The notes under the pieces are model-generated. The model was not told the DNA's origin, did no database searches, and saw only the letters and a program-made list of their open reading frames with translations. Positions 33,941 to 42,510 of a stretch of 64,000 nt of DNA are shown piece after piece. Both the position numbers and the translations under genes were made by a program. The stretch comes from an uncultured Lachnospiraceae bacterium (GTDB lineage Bacteria; Bacillota; Clostridia; Lachnospirales; Lachnospiraceae). How positions within the stretch are numbered: position 1 is the first letter of the stretch; each line of letters begins with the position of its first letter. The stretch is from assembly GCA_910585765.1 (NCBI GenBank), contig CAJUES010000011.1, forward strand, positions 1 to 64,000, written 5' to 3'.

Positions 33941-33949
33941 TGTTATACT
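33941..33949 (+). promoter_or_regulatory. Extended -10 promoter for the carboxyltransferase operon
   Basis: TGTTATACT carries the TG-N extension ahead of TATACT; the -35 region (around 33921) is poor. Transcription would start near 33956, giving a leader of about 110 bases. Confidence 0.6.
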
Positions 33950-33957
33950 AAAATGGA

Positions 33958-34013
33958 CGCAGTTTTTATATGGGGTATTTAGCAATATTTGCTAACGAAA
34001 TATTGAAACTGCG
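33958..34013 (+). promoter_or_regulatory. Structured 5' leader of the carboxyltransferase operon
   Basis: CGCAGTTT (33958-33965) pairs with AAACTGCG (34006-34013). Inside it TTAGCAA (33979-33985) and TTGCTAA (33989-33995) form a perfect hairpin with the loop TAT. The inner palindrome could also act at DNA level as an operator just downstream of the start site. No known riboswitch was recognised. Confidence 0.5.
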
Positions 34014-34064
34014 CATAAAATGTTATTTTATGAAAATTAAAAATATAAAAATGGAGGTCACAAA

Positions 34065-35498
34065 ATGAGTACTACTTCAAGTTTAGCAAGTAAGAGAATC
34101 GAATCTTTACTTGATGAAAACAGTTTCGTTGAAATCGGTGCCCTTGTCACGGCGAGAGCGACAGACTTCAATCTGAAACAGACTGAGACTCCCTCTGACG
34201 GTGTTGTCACCGGATACGGGGTGATCAATGGCAATCTTGTGTACGTGTATAGCCAGGATGCTTCTGTGCTGAACGGTTCCGTCGGCGAGATGCATGCCAG
34301 AAAAATCACGAACCTCTACGACCTTGCGATGAAGACAGGAGCGCCTGTCATCGGTCTGATTGACTCCGCAGGTCTTAGGCTCCAGGAGGCGACGGACGCG
34401 CTCAACGCGTTTGGAGAGATCTATCGGAAGCAGACGCTCGCATCCGGGGTGATCCCCCAGATCACAGCAGTGTTTGGAAACTGCGGCGGCGGTCTGGCAC
34501 TGATCCCTACACTGACGGATTTTACTTTTATGGAAGCATCGAAGGCGAAGCTTTTCGTGAATTCTCCCAATGCGCTTGACGGGAACAACGTCTCCAAGTG
34601 CGATTCCGCGTCCGCAGCGTTCCAGAGCAGCGAGAGCGGTATCGTGGACGTTGTGGCTGATGAGGCTGCGATCTACGCGAAGGTCAGAGAGCTGGTATCC
34701 ATGCTCCCCGGGAACAATGAGGACGACGCTTCCTATGAGGAGTGCACGGATGACCTGAACAGGGTCTGTGCAGATCTGGCAAACTGTGTGGGCGACACTT
34801 CGATCGCGCTCTCCACGATCGCGGACAACAACGTGTTCTTTGAGGTGAAGGAAAACTACGCAAAGGATATGGTGACAGGATTTATCAAGTTAAACGGCAT
34901 GACCGTCGGCTGTGTTGCGAACCGCACGGAGGTTTACAGCGCGGAGGGCGAGGTCACGGACAAGTACGACGCCGTCCTGTCCGCAGACGGATGCGAGAAG
35001 GCAGCGGATCTCATCACCTTCTGTGACGCTTTTGACATTCCGGTGTTATCGCTCACCAACGTGAAGGGCTATGAGGCGACGGTGTGCAGCGAGAAGCGCA
35101 TCGCGAAGGCAGTGGCGAAGCTTACATACGCTTTCGCAAATGCTACGGTGCCCAAGGTGAATGTTGTGATCGGAAAAGCGCTGGGAAGCGCATATATCGC
35201 GATGAACTCAAAATCGATCGGGGCAGATCTCACGATCGCATGGCAGGATGCACAGATCGGTTCCATGGACGCAAACCTTGCGGCAAAGATCATGTACGAA
35301 GGACAGGGCGCGGACGTCATCAGCGAGAAGGCGGCAGAGTATGCTGCGCTCCAGACGAGTGCAGCCGGCGCGGCAAGGAGAGGATATGTAGATCAGATCA
35401 TCGATGCGGCAGATACAAGGAAATATGTGATCGGCGCCTTTGAGATGTTGTTTACAAAGAGAGAGGATCGTCCGTCAAAAAAACATGGCACGGTCTAA
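34065..35498 (+). CDS. Biotin-dependent carboxyltransferase subunit (MmdA/12S-like)
   Basis: A 477-residue crotonase-fold protein of the acyl-CoA carboxyltransferase family, with N and C halves each carrying the fold (GLIDSAGLRLQEATDALNAFG with the oxyanion region FGNCGGGLALIPTLTDF in the first, VIGKALGSAYIAMNSKS in the second). Family members move CO2 between acyl-CoA and carboxybiotin. The first gene of a five-gene operon with OadG-like, biotin-carrier, OadB-like and 5S/OadA-like subunits. The substrate may be methylmalonyl-CoA or another dicarboxylic acyl-CoA. It is somewhat shorter than typical MmdA. Confidence 0.83.
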   Translation: MSTTSSLASKRIESLLDENSFVEIGALVTARATDFNLKQTETPSDGVVTGYGVINGNLVYVYSQDASVLNGSVGEMHARKITNLYDLAMKTGAPVIGLIDSAGLRLQEATDALNAFGEIYRKQTLASGVIPQITAVFGNCGGGLALIPTLTDFTFMEASKAKLFVNSPNALDGNNVSKCDSASAAFQSSESGIVDVVADEAAIYAKVRELVSMLPGNNEDDASYEECTDDLNRVCADLANCVGDTSIALSTIADNNVFFEVKENYAKDMVTGFIKLNGMTVGCVANRTEVYSAEGEVTDKYDAVLSADGCEKAADLITFCDAFDIPVLSLTNVKGYEATVCSEKRIAKAVAKLTYAFANATVPKVNVVIGKALGSAYIAMNSKSIGADLTIAWQDAQIGSMDANLAAKIMYEGQGADVISEKAAEYAALQTSAAGAARRGYVDQIIDAADTRKYVIGAFEMLFTKREDRPSKKHGTV

Positions 35499-35516
35499 GA
35501 AAGGGTGAACGTTAAT

Positions 35517-36338
35517 ATGAAAAAATTTGCGAGATTACTATTAATGCTTACCTGCGTTTTCGTTCTGACAGCGTGCGGTTCCTCAAACGAGACTCCCGGC
35601 GAGGTGCAGCAGAACAAGGAGGAGGCGGCGAGGAACAGGGCCAGTTGCGTTGTCGAGCTCACAGTGAAGTTAGTCGAGACAGAGACTGTCGATGATATGC
35701 TCGAAGATTACAATAATACAGAGCTCGGGGATCTGTACGCGTCGACATATGCACAGTATTATAACGATGGTTCCTTTATGTGCGAGGGCAAGGCGGTGAA
35801 CAGTGCGCTCACATCCTTCCAGACAGGGCTTGACAGCATGAAGAGCATCACGGAGTATGGCACACCGACCTCTGTTGTCGATGACGACACGATCATCGTT
35901 ACGGTTCCTGTGATCGGTGAGAAAGAAAACGGTTCGGTAGAATTAATATTTACGAATGATATCTATCTGGAGATGACATCGTGCACGCTGAATCTCGACC
36001 AGACAAAGGGACAGCTGATGACGAGGGCGGCGCTCAACACACTGCTCGGTATGGGTACTGTGTTTGTGGTACTGATCCTGATCAGTTTCATCATCTCCGC
36101 ATTTGGAGTGATCCCGAAGATCCAGGCTTCTTTGGCTCCCGGGAAAGCGGAGCTTCCGCCGGCACCTGCTCCCGCTCCCGCAGCGCCTGCAGTCGAGGAG
36201 GAGGAAGAGGACCTCTCCGATGACATGGAACTTGTGGCAGTCATGGCAGCAGCGATCGCGGCGTACGAGGGAACGAGCGTGGAAGGTTTCCAGGTGAGGA
36301 GCATCAGACGGGCAAACACAAAAAATTGGAAAAAGTAA
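35517..36338 (+). CDS. OadG-like subunit with an N-terminal lipoprotein domain
   Basis: A 273-residue protein. The N-terminus is a lipoprotein signal with lipobox LTAC (Cys20). A domain of about 140 residues (KLVETETVDDMLEDYNNTEL onward) follows. Then comes one transmembrane helix (about 178-200), a Pro/Ala linker and an acidic C-terminal stretch (DMELVAVMAAAIAAYEG) as in OadG/MmdD. Ordinary OadG proteins have only the helix and tail, so the N-terminal part is an addition. It likely anchors the carboxyltransferase to the OadB-like pump. ATG 35517 is chosen behind AGAAAGGG. Confidence 0.8.
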   Translation: MKKFARLLLMLTCVFVLTACGSSNETPGEVQQNKEEAARNRASCVVELTVKLVETETVDDMLEDYNNTELGDLYASTYAQYYNDGSFMCEGKAVNSALTSFQTGLDSMKSITEYGTPTSVVDDDTIIVTVPVIGEKENGSVELIFTNDIYLEMTSCTLNLDQTKGQLMTRAALNTLLGMGTVFVVLILISFIISAFGVIPKIQASLAPGKAELPPAPAPAPAAPAVEEEEEDLSDDMELVAVMAAAIAAYEGTSVEGFQVRSIRRANTKNWKK

Positions 36339-36376
36339 TGCGATGTAATGAAATGAATCAATAGGAGGAAGTTAAA

Positions 36377-36751
36377 ATGAAAAATTATACAATCACCGTT
36401 AACGGCAACGTATATGATGTTGTGGTAGAAGAAGGCACAGGCTCCGGGGCAGCTCCTGTGGCGGCAGCGGCTCCCAAGGCAGCACCGAAGGCGGCTCCCA
36501 AAGCGGCAGCGCCGAAGGCAAGCGCAGGTGCAGCGGGCAGCATCCGCATCGAGGCGGGCGCTGCAGGCAAGGTGTTCAAACTCGAGAAGAGTGTCGGACA
36601 GGCTGTAAAGAGAGGGGATGCGGTCGTGATCCTCGAGGCTATGAAGATGGAGATCCCTGTGGTTGCGCCTCAGGACGGTACAGTGGCAAGTGTTGATGTG
36701 GCAGTTGGCGACTCTGTTGAAGCAGGTGCTTTGCTTGCAACTTTGAACTAA
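36377..36751 (+). CDS. Biotin carrier protein (biotinyl-lipoyl domain)
   Basis: A 124-residue protein. An N-terminal beta segment (MKNYTITVNGNVYDVVVEE), an Ala/Pro/Lys-rich flexible linker (about 24-52) and a biotinyl domain (about 54-124) follow in order. Lys90 in EAMKMEI is the biotinylation site. It shuttles carboxyl groups between the carboxyltransferase subunits and the OadB-like pump. The linker has tandem short repeats of the type AAPK. AGGAGG precedes the start. Confidence 0.95.
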   Translation: MKNYTITVNGNVYDVVVEEGTGSGAAPVAAAAPKAAPKAAPKAAAPKASAGAAGSIRIEAGAAGKVFKLEKSVGQAVKRGDAVVILEAMKMEIPVVAPQDGTVASVDVAVGDSVEAGALLATLN

Positions 36752-36818
36752 GGAGCTGTCGCAGGACAGTTCTCGGGGCGCGGCAGCGCTCTGGAAAATA
36801 AAATAGGAGGTCAACAAA

Positions 36819-37967
36819 ATGTCATATATAGCAGATACATTGAACAATCTGATCCATCAGACAGCATTTTTCAACATCACCGGCGGAAATGTGATCATGA
36901 TCCTTGTTGCTTGTATATTTCTTTATCTTGCTATCGCGAAGCAGTATGAACCACTTCTGTTAACACCGATAGCGTTTGGTATGCTGCTGGTGAATATCTA
37001 TCCCGACATTATGGCACCGATCGGTGCGGACGGCACACCTGGCGGTTTACTGCATTATTTCTATTTACTGGATGAGTGGGCGATCCTCCCATCCCTGATA
37101 TTCATGGGTGTGGGTGCCATGACGGACTTTGGACCGCTGATCGCCAATCCCAAGAGCTTCCTGCTTGGTGCGGCAGCTCAGTTTGGTATCTTTGCGGCGT
37201 ACTTTGGCGCGATCCTTTTCGGCTTTAATGACAAGGCAGCAGCGGCTGTCTCCATCATCGGCGGTGCGGATGGCCCTACATCGATCTTCCTTGCCAGCAA
37301 GCTTGGACAGACGGGTCTGCTCGGACCGATCGCAGTGGCGGCGTACTCGTACATGTCATTGGTGCCGATCATCCAGCCGCCTATCATGAAACTGCTGACG
37401 ACGGAGAAGGAGAGACAGATCAAGATGGCGCAGCTGCGTCCGGTTTCCAAGCTTGAGAAGATTCTGTTCCCGATCGTTGTCACGATCGTGGTATGTCTGA
37501 TCCTTCCTACAACGGCTCCGCTTGTCGGTATGCTGATGCTGGGTAATCTGTTCAGGGAGTCAGGCGTGGTGAGACAGCTCCAGGAGACAGCTTCCAACGC
37601 ACTGATGTACATCGTCGTGATCCTGCTCGGCACATCTGTAGGCGCTACGACCAGCGCGGAGGCATTCCTGAACTGGAGTACCATCAAGATCGTTGTGCTG
37701 GGTCTTGTCGCATTTATGTTCGGTACGGCGGCGGGTGTCCTTTTCGGCAAACTGATGTGTGTGCTGACGAAGGGCAAGGTGAATCCGCTGATCGGATCGG
37801 CAGGCGTTTCAGCCGTTCCTATGGCGGCGCGCGTTTCGCAGAAGGTTGGTGCGGAGGCAGATCCGACAAACTTCCTGCTCATGCATGCCATGGGACCGAA
37901 TGTTGCAGGTGTTATCGGTACAGCAGTGGCAGCCGGAACATTTATGGCGATCTTCGGTGTATTTTAA
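36819..37967 (+). CDS. Na+-transporting carboxylyase beta subunit (OadB/MmdB/GcdB family)
   Basis: A 382-residue integral membrane protein with about ten hydrophobic segments. The conserved Na+-site region IGGADGPTSIFLASKL is near residue 147, and a second hallmark (VSAVPMAARVSQKVG) lies near the C-terminus. It decarboxylates carboxybiotin and drives Na+ export. The family consistently neighbours biotin-dependent decarboxylases, as here. AGGAGG precedes the start. Confidence 0.95.
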   Translation: MSYIADTLNNLIHQTAFFNITGGNVIMILVACIFLYLAIAKQYEPLLLTPIAFGMLLVNIYPDIMAPIGADGTPGGLLHYFYLLDEWAILPSLIFMGVGAMTDFGPLIANPKSFLLGAAAQFGIFAAYFGAILFGFNDKAAAAVSIIGGADGPTSIFLASKLGQTGLLGPIAVAAYSYMSLVPIIQPPIMKLLTTEKERQIKMAQLRPVSKLEKILFPIVVTIVVCLILPTTAPLVGMLMLGNLFRESGVVRQLQETASNALMYIVVILLGTSVGATTSAEAFLNWSTIKIVVLGLVAFMFGTAAGVLFGKLMCVLTKGKVNPLIGSAGVSAVPMAARVSQKVGAEADPTNFLLMHAMGPNVAGVIGTAVAAGTFMAIFGVF

Positions 37968-37999
37968 AGTTGAGAATATAAAATATAGGAGGAATAGAA

Positions 38000-39436
38000 A
38001 TGTCAGAAATAGAAAAAAAACCGATCAAGATCACTGAGACTGTTCTTCGTGATTCACATCAGTCTTTGATCGCTACGAGAATGCCGACTGAGTTCATGCT
38101 TCCGATCCTTGAGACGATGGATCAGGTCGGATATCATTCTTTAGAGTGCTGGGGCGGTGCCACCTTCGATGCATCCCTTCGTTTCCTGAAGGAAGATCCC
38201 TGGGAGAGACTCAGAAAGATCAGGGATGGCGTCAAGAAGACAAAGCTTCAGATGCTTTTCAGAGGACAGAATATTTTGGGCTACCGCCATTATGCGGACG
38301 ATGTCGTCACGGAGTTTGTCGAGAAATCCATCGCAAACGGCATTGATATCATCCGTATCTTTGACTGTTTCAATGACCTCAGAAATCTGCAGTGCGCGGT
38401 AAACGCGGCGAACACTGTCAAGAAGAGGGAGGGCCGCGGCGAGGCACAGATCGCCCTTTCCTACACATTGGGTGACGCGTACACTCTCGAGTACTGGATG
38501 AAGATGGCAAAAGATATCGAGGAGATGGGGGCAGACTCCATCTGTATCAAGGATATGGCAGGTCTTTTGGTTCCCTACAAGGCTGAGGAGCTGATCAAAG
38601 CCATGAAGTCCGCGACGAAACTTCCGATCCAGCTGCACACACACTACACATCGGGTGTCGCTTCCATGACGTACTTAAAGGCTGTCGAGGCCGGTGTCGA
38701 TGTCATTGACTGTGCGATCTCACCGTTTGCGCTCGGCACATCACAGCCGGCGACAGAGGTTATGGTGGAGACGTTCAAGAACACACCGTACGATACCGGA
38801 TTCGACCAGAACCTGCTGGCAAAGATCGCGGAGCACTTTAGGCCTTACAGGGAGGAGTGCCTGAAGAGCGGACTGCTCAATCCGAAGGTGCTTGGCGTTG
38901 ATATCAAGACACTGATGTACCAGGTTCCGGGCGGTATGCTGTCGAACATGGTGAGCCAGCTGAAAGAGCAGAACGCGGAAGATAAGTACTATGACGTGCT
39001 GCAGGAGATCCCCAGGGTGCGCAAGGATCTGGGCGAGCCGCCTCTTGTCACACCGTCCTCGCAGATCGTCGGCACACAGGCCGTATTCAATGTGCTTATG
39101 GGTGAGCGCTACAAGATGGCTACAAAGGAGACGAAGGCAGTTCTCCACGGTGAGTACGGTCAGACAGTCAAGCCGTTCAATAAGGAAGTTCAGGATAAGG
39201 TGCTCTCAGCGGAGGAGAAGGAGACCATCATCACCTGCCGTCCGGCAGATAAGCTTCCAAACGAGCTAAAGAAGATCGAGGAGGAGATGAAGGAGTGGAA
39301 GCAGCAGGATGAGGATGTATTGTCCTATGCGCTGTTCCCTCAGGTAGCGATCGATTTCTTTAAATATCGTCAGGCACAGCAGGAGAAGGTTGATATGACT
39401 CAGGCTGACACTAAGAACGGTGCATATCCCGTTTGA
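38000..39436 (+). CDS. Oxaloacetate/pyruvate carboxyltransferase subunit (5S/OadA-like) lacking a biotin domain
   Basis: A 478-residue TIM-barrel carboxyltransferase. The metal-site Asp18 lies in TVLRDSHQSLIATRM, the carboxylated Lys is in SICIKDMAG near residue 180, and the HxH ligands are in QLHTHYTSG near residue 211. A C-terminal PYC_OADA helical domain (about 310-470) ends without a biotinyl domain, like the 5S subunit of propionibacterial transcarboxylase. Together with the 12S-like subunit this operon could run either transcarboxylation or decarboxylation. AGGAGG precedes the start. Confidence 0.92.
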   Translation: MSEIEKKPIKITETVLRDSHQSLIATRMPTEFMLPILETMDQVGYHSLECWGGATFDASLRFLKEDPWERLRKIRDGVKKTKLQMLFRGQNILGYRHYADDVVTEFVEKSIANGIDIIRIFDCFNDLRNLQCAVNAANTVKKREGRGEAQIALSYTLGDAYTLEYWMKMAKDIEEMGADSICIKDMAGLLVPYKAEELIKAMKSATKLPIQLHTHYTSGVASMTYLKAVEAGVDVIDCAISPFALGTSQPATEVMVETFKNTPYDTGFDQNLLAKIAEHFRPYREECLKSGLLNPKVLGVDIKTLMYQVPGGMLSNMVSQLKEQNAEDKYYDVLQEIPRVRKDLGEPPLVTPSSQIVGTQAVFNVLMGERYKMATKETKAVLHGEYGQTVKPFNKEVQDKVLSAEEKETIITCRPADKLPNELKKIEEEMKEWKQQDEDVLSYALFPQVAIDFFKYRQAQQEKVDMTQADTKNGAYPV

Positions 39437-39442
39437 TTAGTG

Positions 39443-39503
39443 CCGGAACTGTTTGGCAGTATCGGGTTAAAGTTGGCTTTAACCCGATACTTTCGCAGTT
39501 CGG
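39443..39503. other. Large inverted repeat after the carboxyltransferase operon
   Basis: A perfect 15-base stem (left arm 39458-39472, right arm 39477-39491, loop TTGG) begins AGTATCGGG. An outer arm pair AACTG/CAGTT extends it with one bulge. There is no T tract. It may end transcription or serve as an operator for the TetR gene that begins 30 bases later. Confidence 0.6.
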
Positions 39504-39533
39504 TATACCTGTGAGAAAGGCATGGATGATGAA

Positions 39534-40079
39534 ATGGCAAGGAAAGAATTGATTACAAAGGACAAAATAGCGGAGACAGCCTTTTCGCTGGCAAGAGCGG
39601 AGGGCATAGAGAATGTTACTGCCAGAAAACTGGCAGCACAGATCGGATGTTCTACACAGCCAATATTCAGGGTTTATGCAAATATGGGCGAGCTCTATTC
39701 AGAGATATATCAGAGGGCGATTGATGCCTTCGGTGATTACTATGGACACTACAAGTCGGAGGTGGTAACACCGTTTATACACCTGGGACTTGCTTACATA
39801 AATTATGCTAAGGAAGAGAGAAAACTGTTCCAGCTTCTTTTCCAGTCAGAGCATCGGGGGGACAGGGGGCTGTTTGAGCTCTTAAACGGCAAATCGGGGG
39901 CGGTCAGCAGGGAGATCAACAAGGCGGCATCATCCGGCTGTCAGAATCCGAGCGGTCTGTTCATGAAAATGTGGATCTTTATACACGGATGCGCCTGTAT
40001 GGTGCTCACCGGAGATTATGACCTCACAGAGGATGAGACGATCGATCTGCTGCAGGATATCTATAACAGCTGTTCATGA
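39534..40079 (+). CDS. TetR family transcriptional regulator
   Basis: A protein of about 181 residues. The TetR helix-turn-helix is at about 8-52 (NVTARKLAAQIGCSTQPIFRVYANMGELYSEIY). The C-terminal part is helical with a WIFIHGCACMV segment as in the WHG group. Start is either ATG 39522 (ribosome site only one base away) or 39534 (13 bases after AGAAAGG). It follows the decarboxylase operon and the large palindrome at 39443-39503, so control of that operon is possible, though no effector can be named. Confidence 0.87.
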   Translation: MARKELITKDKIAETAFSLARAEGIENVTARKLAAQIGCSTQPIFRVYANMGELYSEIYQRAIDAFGDYYGHYKSEVVTPFIHLGLAYINYAKEERKLFQLLFQSEHRGDRGLFELLNGKSGAVSREINKAASSGCQNPSGLFMKMWIFIHGCACMVLTGDYDLTEDETIDLLQDIYNSCS

Positions 40080-40111
40080 TGATACAAAAGCGCTGAGGAT
40101 GAGGATTTTTG

Positions 40112-41047
40112 ATGGACGCAAAACGAGATACCATATCGAGAATAAATGAGAAGTTTAATAAGATGAGCAAGTCCCACAAAAAACTTGCCACGTTTGTCAT
40201 TGACCACTATGAGCAGGCAGCCTTTATGACTGCCGCGAAGCTCGGGAAGGCAGTCGGGATCAGTGAGGCGACTGTCGTGCGGTTTGCGTATGCGCTGGAG
40301 TATGAAGGATATCCTGAATTTCAGGAGGCGTTGGCGGAGTGGGTCAAAAAGAAGCTGAATACAGTGCAGTCGATCGGAGCCAAGTACGGGGCAAGCACGC
40401 AGGCTGAACTTCTGACGTCGGTGCTCAGCGCCGATATCGAGAAGATCGAAGATACGATGGAGCACATCGACGTGCAGTCCTTTGAGGCGGCAGTCGATAT
40501 CATCCTGGCGGCGAAGCATGTATATATCATCGGGATCAGGAGCTGCAAGCCGCTGGCGCAGTTTCTGCACTTTTACCTCAACATGATCCGCGGGGATGTC
40601 TACCTGCTCGACTCGACCAGCACATCGGAGACTTTTGAGCAGATGCTCAGGATCAATGAGAAGGACGCCGTGATCGGCATCAGCTTTCCCAGGTACTCGA
40701 TGAGGACCCTCAAGGCGATGGAGATGGCAAATGACAAAAATGCGAAGGTGATCACGCTGACAGATACGATCCACTCGCCGATGTGTCTCTACTCGGCGTG
40801 CAATCTGCTGGCGCGGAGTGATATGGTGTCGATCGTGGATTCGCTCGTGGCGCCGCTGAGCCTGATCAACGCGCTGGTGGTGGCGCTGTGCCTGCGCAGA
40901 CCTGACGAGGTGAAATGGAATCTGGAATCTCTCGAGAAGGCGTGGGATAACTATCAGGTCTATTTGAAGGATGAGATCAATTTTATCGACGAGGATATGC
41001 TGAACACGCCGCTGCAGGCTCAGATGGGACAGCGGAGAAGGAGATAA
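40112..41047 (+). CDS. RpiR family transcriptional regulator with SIS domain
   Basis: A 311-residue regulator with an N-terminal RpiR helix-turn-helix (about 1-77, TAAKLGKAVGISEATVVRFAYALEYEGYPEFQ) and a C-terminal sugar-isomerase (SIS) domain (about 120-260, VYIIGIRSCKPLAQFLHFYLN and IGISFPRYSMRT). Such proteins sense phosphosugars. It starts 32 bases after the TetR gene and ends 34 bases before the flavoprotein gene, so the three may be cotranscribed. Confidence 0.92.
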   Translation: MDAKRDTISRINEKFNKMSKSHKKLATFVIDHYEQAAFMTAAKLGKAVGISEATVVRFAYALEYEGYPEFQEALAEWVKKKLNTVQSIGAKYGASTQAELLTSVLSADIEKIEDTMEHIDVQSFEAAVDIILAAKHVYIIGIRSCKPLAQFLHFYLNMIRGDVYLLDSTSTSETFEQMLRINEKDAVIGISFPRYSMRTLKAMEMANDKNAKVITLTDTIHSPMCLYSACNLLARSDMVSIVDSLVAPLSLINALVVALCLRRPDEVKWNLESLEKAWDNYQVYLKDEINFIDEDMLNTPLQAQMGQRRRR

Positions 41048-41081
41048 GGATACAGGATATGATGATAAGGAGTCAACAGCA

Positions 41082-42482
41082 GTGGACATCGTAGTAGTGG
41101 GCGGCGGGGCGGCAGGAATGATGGCGGCTGTCGCTGCGGCAGGCGCGGGCGACAGCCGGGTCTTGCTGATCGAGAAGAATGAAAAACTGGGAAAGAAGCT
41201 GTTCATCACGGGAAAAGGCAGATGCAATGTGACAAATGCCTGCGAAGTCGAAGATTTGTTTCAGAGCGTGATGGAACACGCAAAATTTCTGTACAGTGCG
41301 GTGTACGGGTTTGACAACCGTGCTGTCATGGATTTTTTCGAGGGGGCGGGCTGTCCGCTAAAGATCGAGCGGGGGCAGCGCGTATTTCCGCAGTCCGACC
41401 ACAGTTCCGACATCATCAGGGCGCTGGAGCAGGAGCTGAAAAGGCGTGGTGTACAGGTATTGCTCAACACTGAGGTGAGAGCAGTCCGCACAGCGCCGCT
41501 CGAGATGGAAGAGGACAGCGGCGGCGATGCCGGGGCAGTACACAAAAGAGACGATCAATATGATAAGAAAAAGCGGAGCGGCGGGCGGAAACAGACCTGT
41601 CTTGCCAGGATAACCGGGATCGAGGCGTATGACAGGAACACCAGGAAAAAGACGGAGATCTGTGCGGACAGGCTGATCGTAGCGACAGGGGGATGCTCCT
41701 ATGTGCTGACAGGTTCGACAGGCGACGGATACCGCTTTGCGAGCGCGTGCGGCCACAGCATCATTCCGACGATGCCGGCGCTCGTGCCGTTCTCGGTGAA
41801 GGAGACGTGGTGCCATGAGCTGCAGGGGCTTTCGTTAAAAAATGTGCGGGTGAGCCTTGAGCGCAACGGAAAGCAGATCTATGAGGATTTCGGGGAAATG
41901 CTGTTCACGCATTACGGTGTCAGCGGACCGCTGATCCTGAGCGCCAGCAGTTATTATGTGCACAGCGCCGGCAAGGATGCGGCAGGCGATGTGAAGCTTT
42001 TTATCGATCTGAAGCCGGCACTCACCCACGAACAGCTCGACAAGCGAATCCTCAGGGATTTTGATGACAATAAGAACAAACAGTTCAAGAATGTGATTGG
42101 CAGTCTGTTTCCCGCAAAGCTGGTGCCGGTCATGCCGCTCCTGGCGGACATTGATCCGGACAGGAGGGTCAACGAGATCACAAGGGCGGAGCGTGAGCGT
42201 TTTGTGCAGGCAGTCAAGCGCATGGAGCTCACGGTAACGGGTGTGCGGGATTACAGCGAGGCTGTGATCACCAAAGGCGGTGTGCCGACCAGCGAAGTGT
42301 CGCCCTCGACGATGGAGTCCAGACTTGTGAGCGGGCTGTACTTTGCGGGGGAAGTACTTGATCTCGACGCGCTTACAGGCGGCTTCAACCTTCAGATCGC
42401 ATGGTCGACAGGGCATCTGGCGGGGCTGAGCGCAGCGTCCGGAGTCGAGAACAAAGGATCGATACAGGGAAATATTACATAA
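41082..42482 (+). CDS. FAD/NAD(P)-dependent oxidoreductase, YhiN/HI0933 family
   Basis: A 466-residue flavoprotein. The dinucleotide-binding motif VVVGGGAAGMMAA is at the N-terminus, the family GKGRCNVTNA near residue 45, and the C-terminal GEVLDLDALTGGFNLQIAWSTG closes the FAD site. A GTG start is used, with AAGGAG upstream. The family is widespread and its substrate is unknown. An insertion rich in Lys, Asp and Gly (about 145-175) is unusual. It precedes cmk by 28 bases, a common clostridial arrangement. Confidence 0.92.
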   Translation: MDIVVVGGGAAGMMAAVAAAGAGDSRVLLIEKNEKLGKKLFITGKGRCNVTNACEVEDLFQSVMEHAKFLYSAVYGFDNRAVMDFFEGAGCPLKIERGQRVFPQSDHSSDIIRALEQELKRRGVQVLLNTEVRAVRTAPLEMEEDSGGDAGAVHKRDDQYDKKKRSGGRKQTCLARITGIEAYDRNTRKKTEICADRLIVATGGCSYVLTGSTGDGYRFASACGHSIIPTMPALVPFSVKETWCHELQGLSLKNVRVSLERNGKQIYEDFGEMLFTHYGVSGPLILSASSYYVHSAGKDAAGDVKLFIDLKPALTHEQLDKRILRDFDDNKNKQFKNVIGSLFPAKLVPVMPLLADIDPDRRVNEITRAERERFVQAVKRMELTVTGVRDYSEAVITKGGVPTSEVSPSTMESRLVSGLYFAGEVLDLDALTGGFNLQIAWSTGHLAGLSAASGVENKGSIQGNIT

Positions 42483-42510
42483 TTTTATGGATGATAGGAG
42501 AAACTAACAG

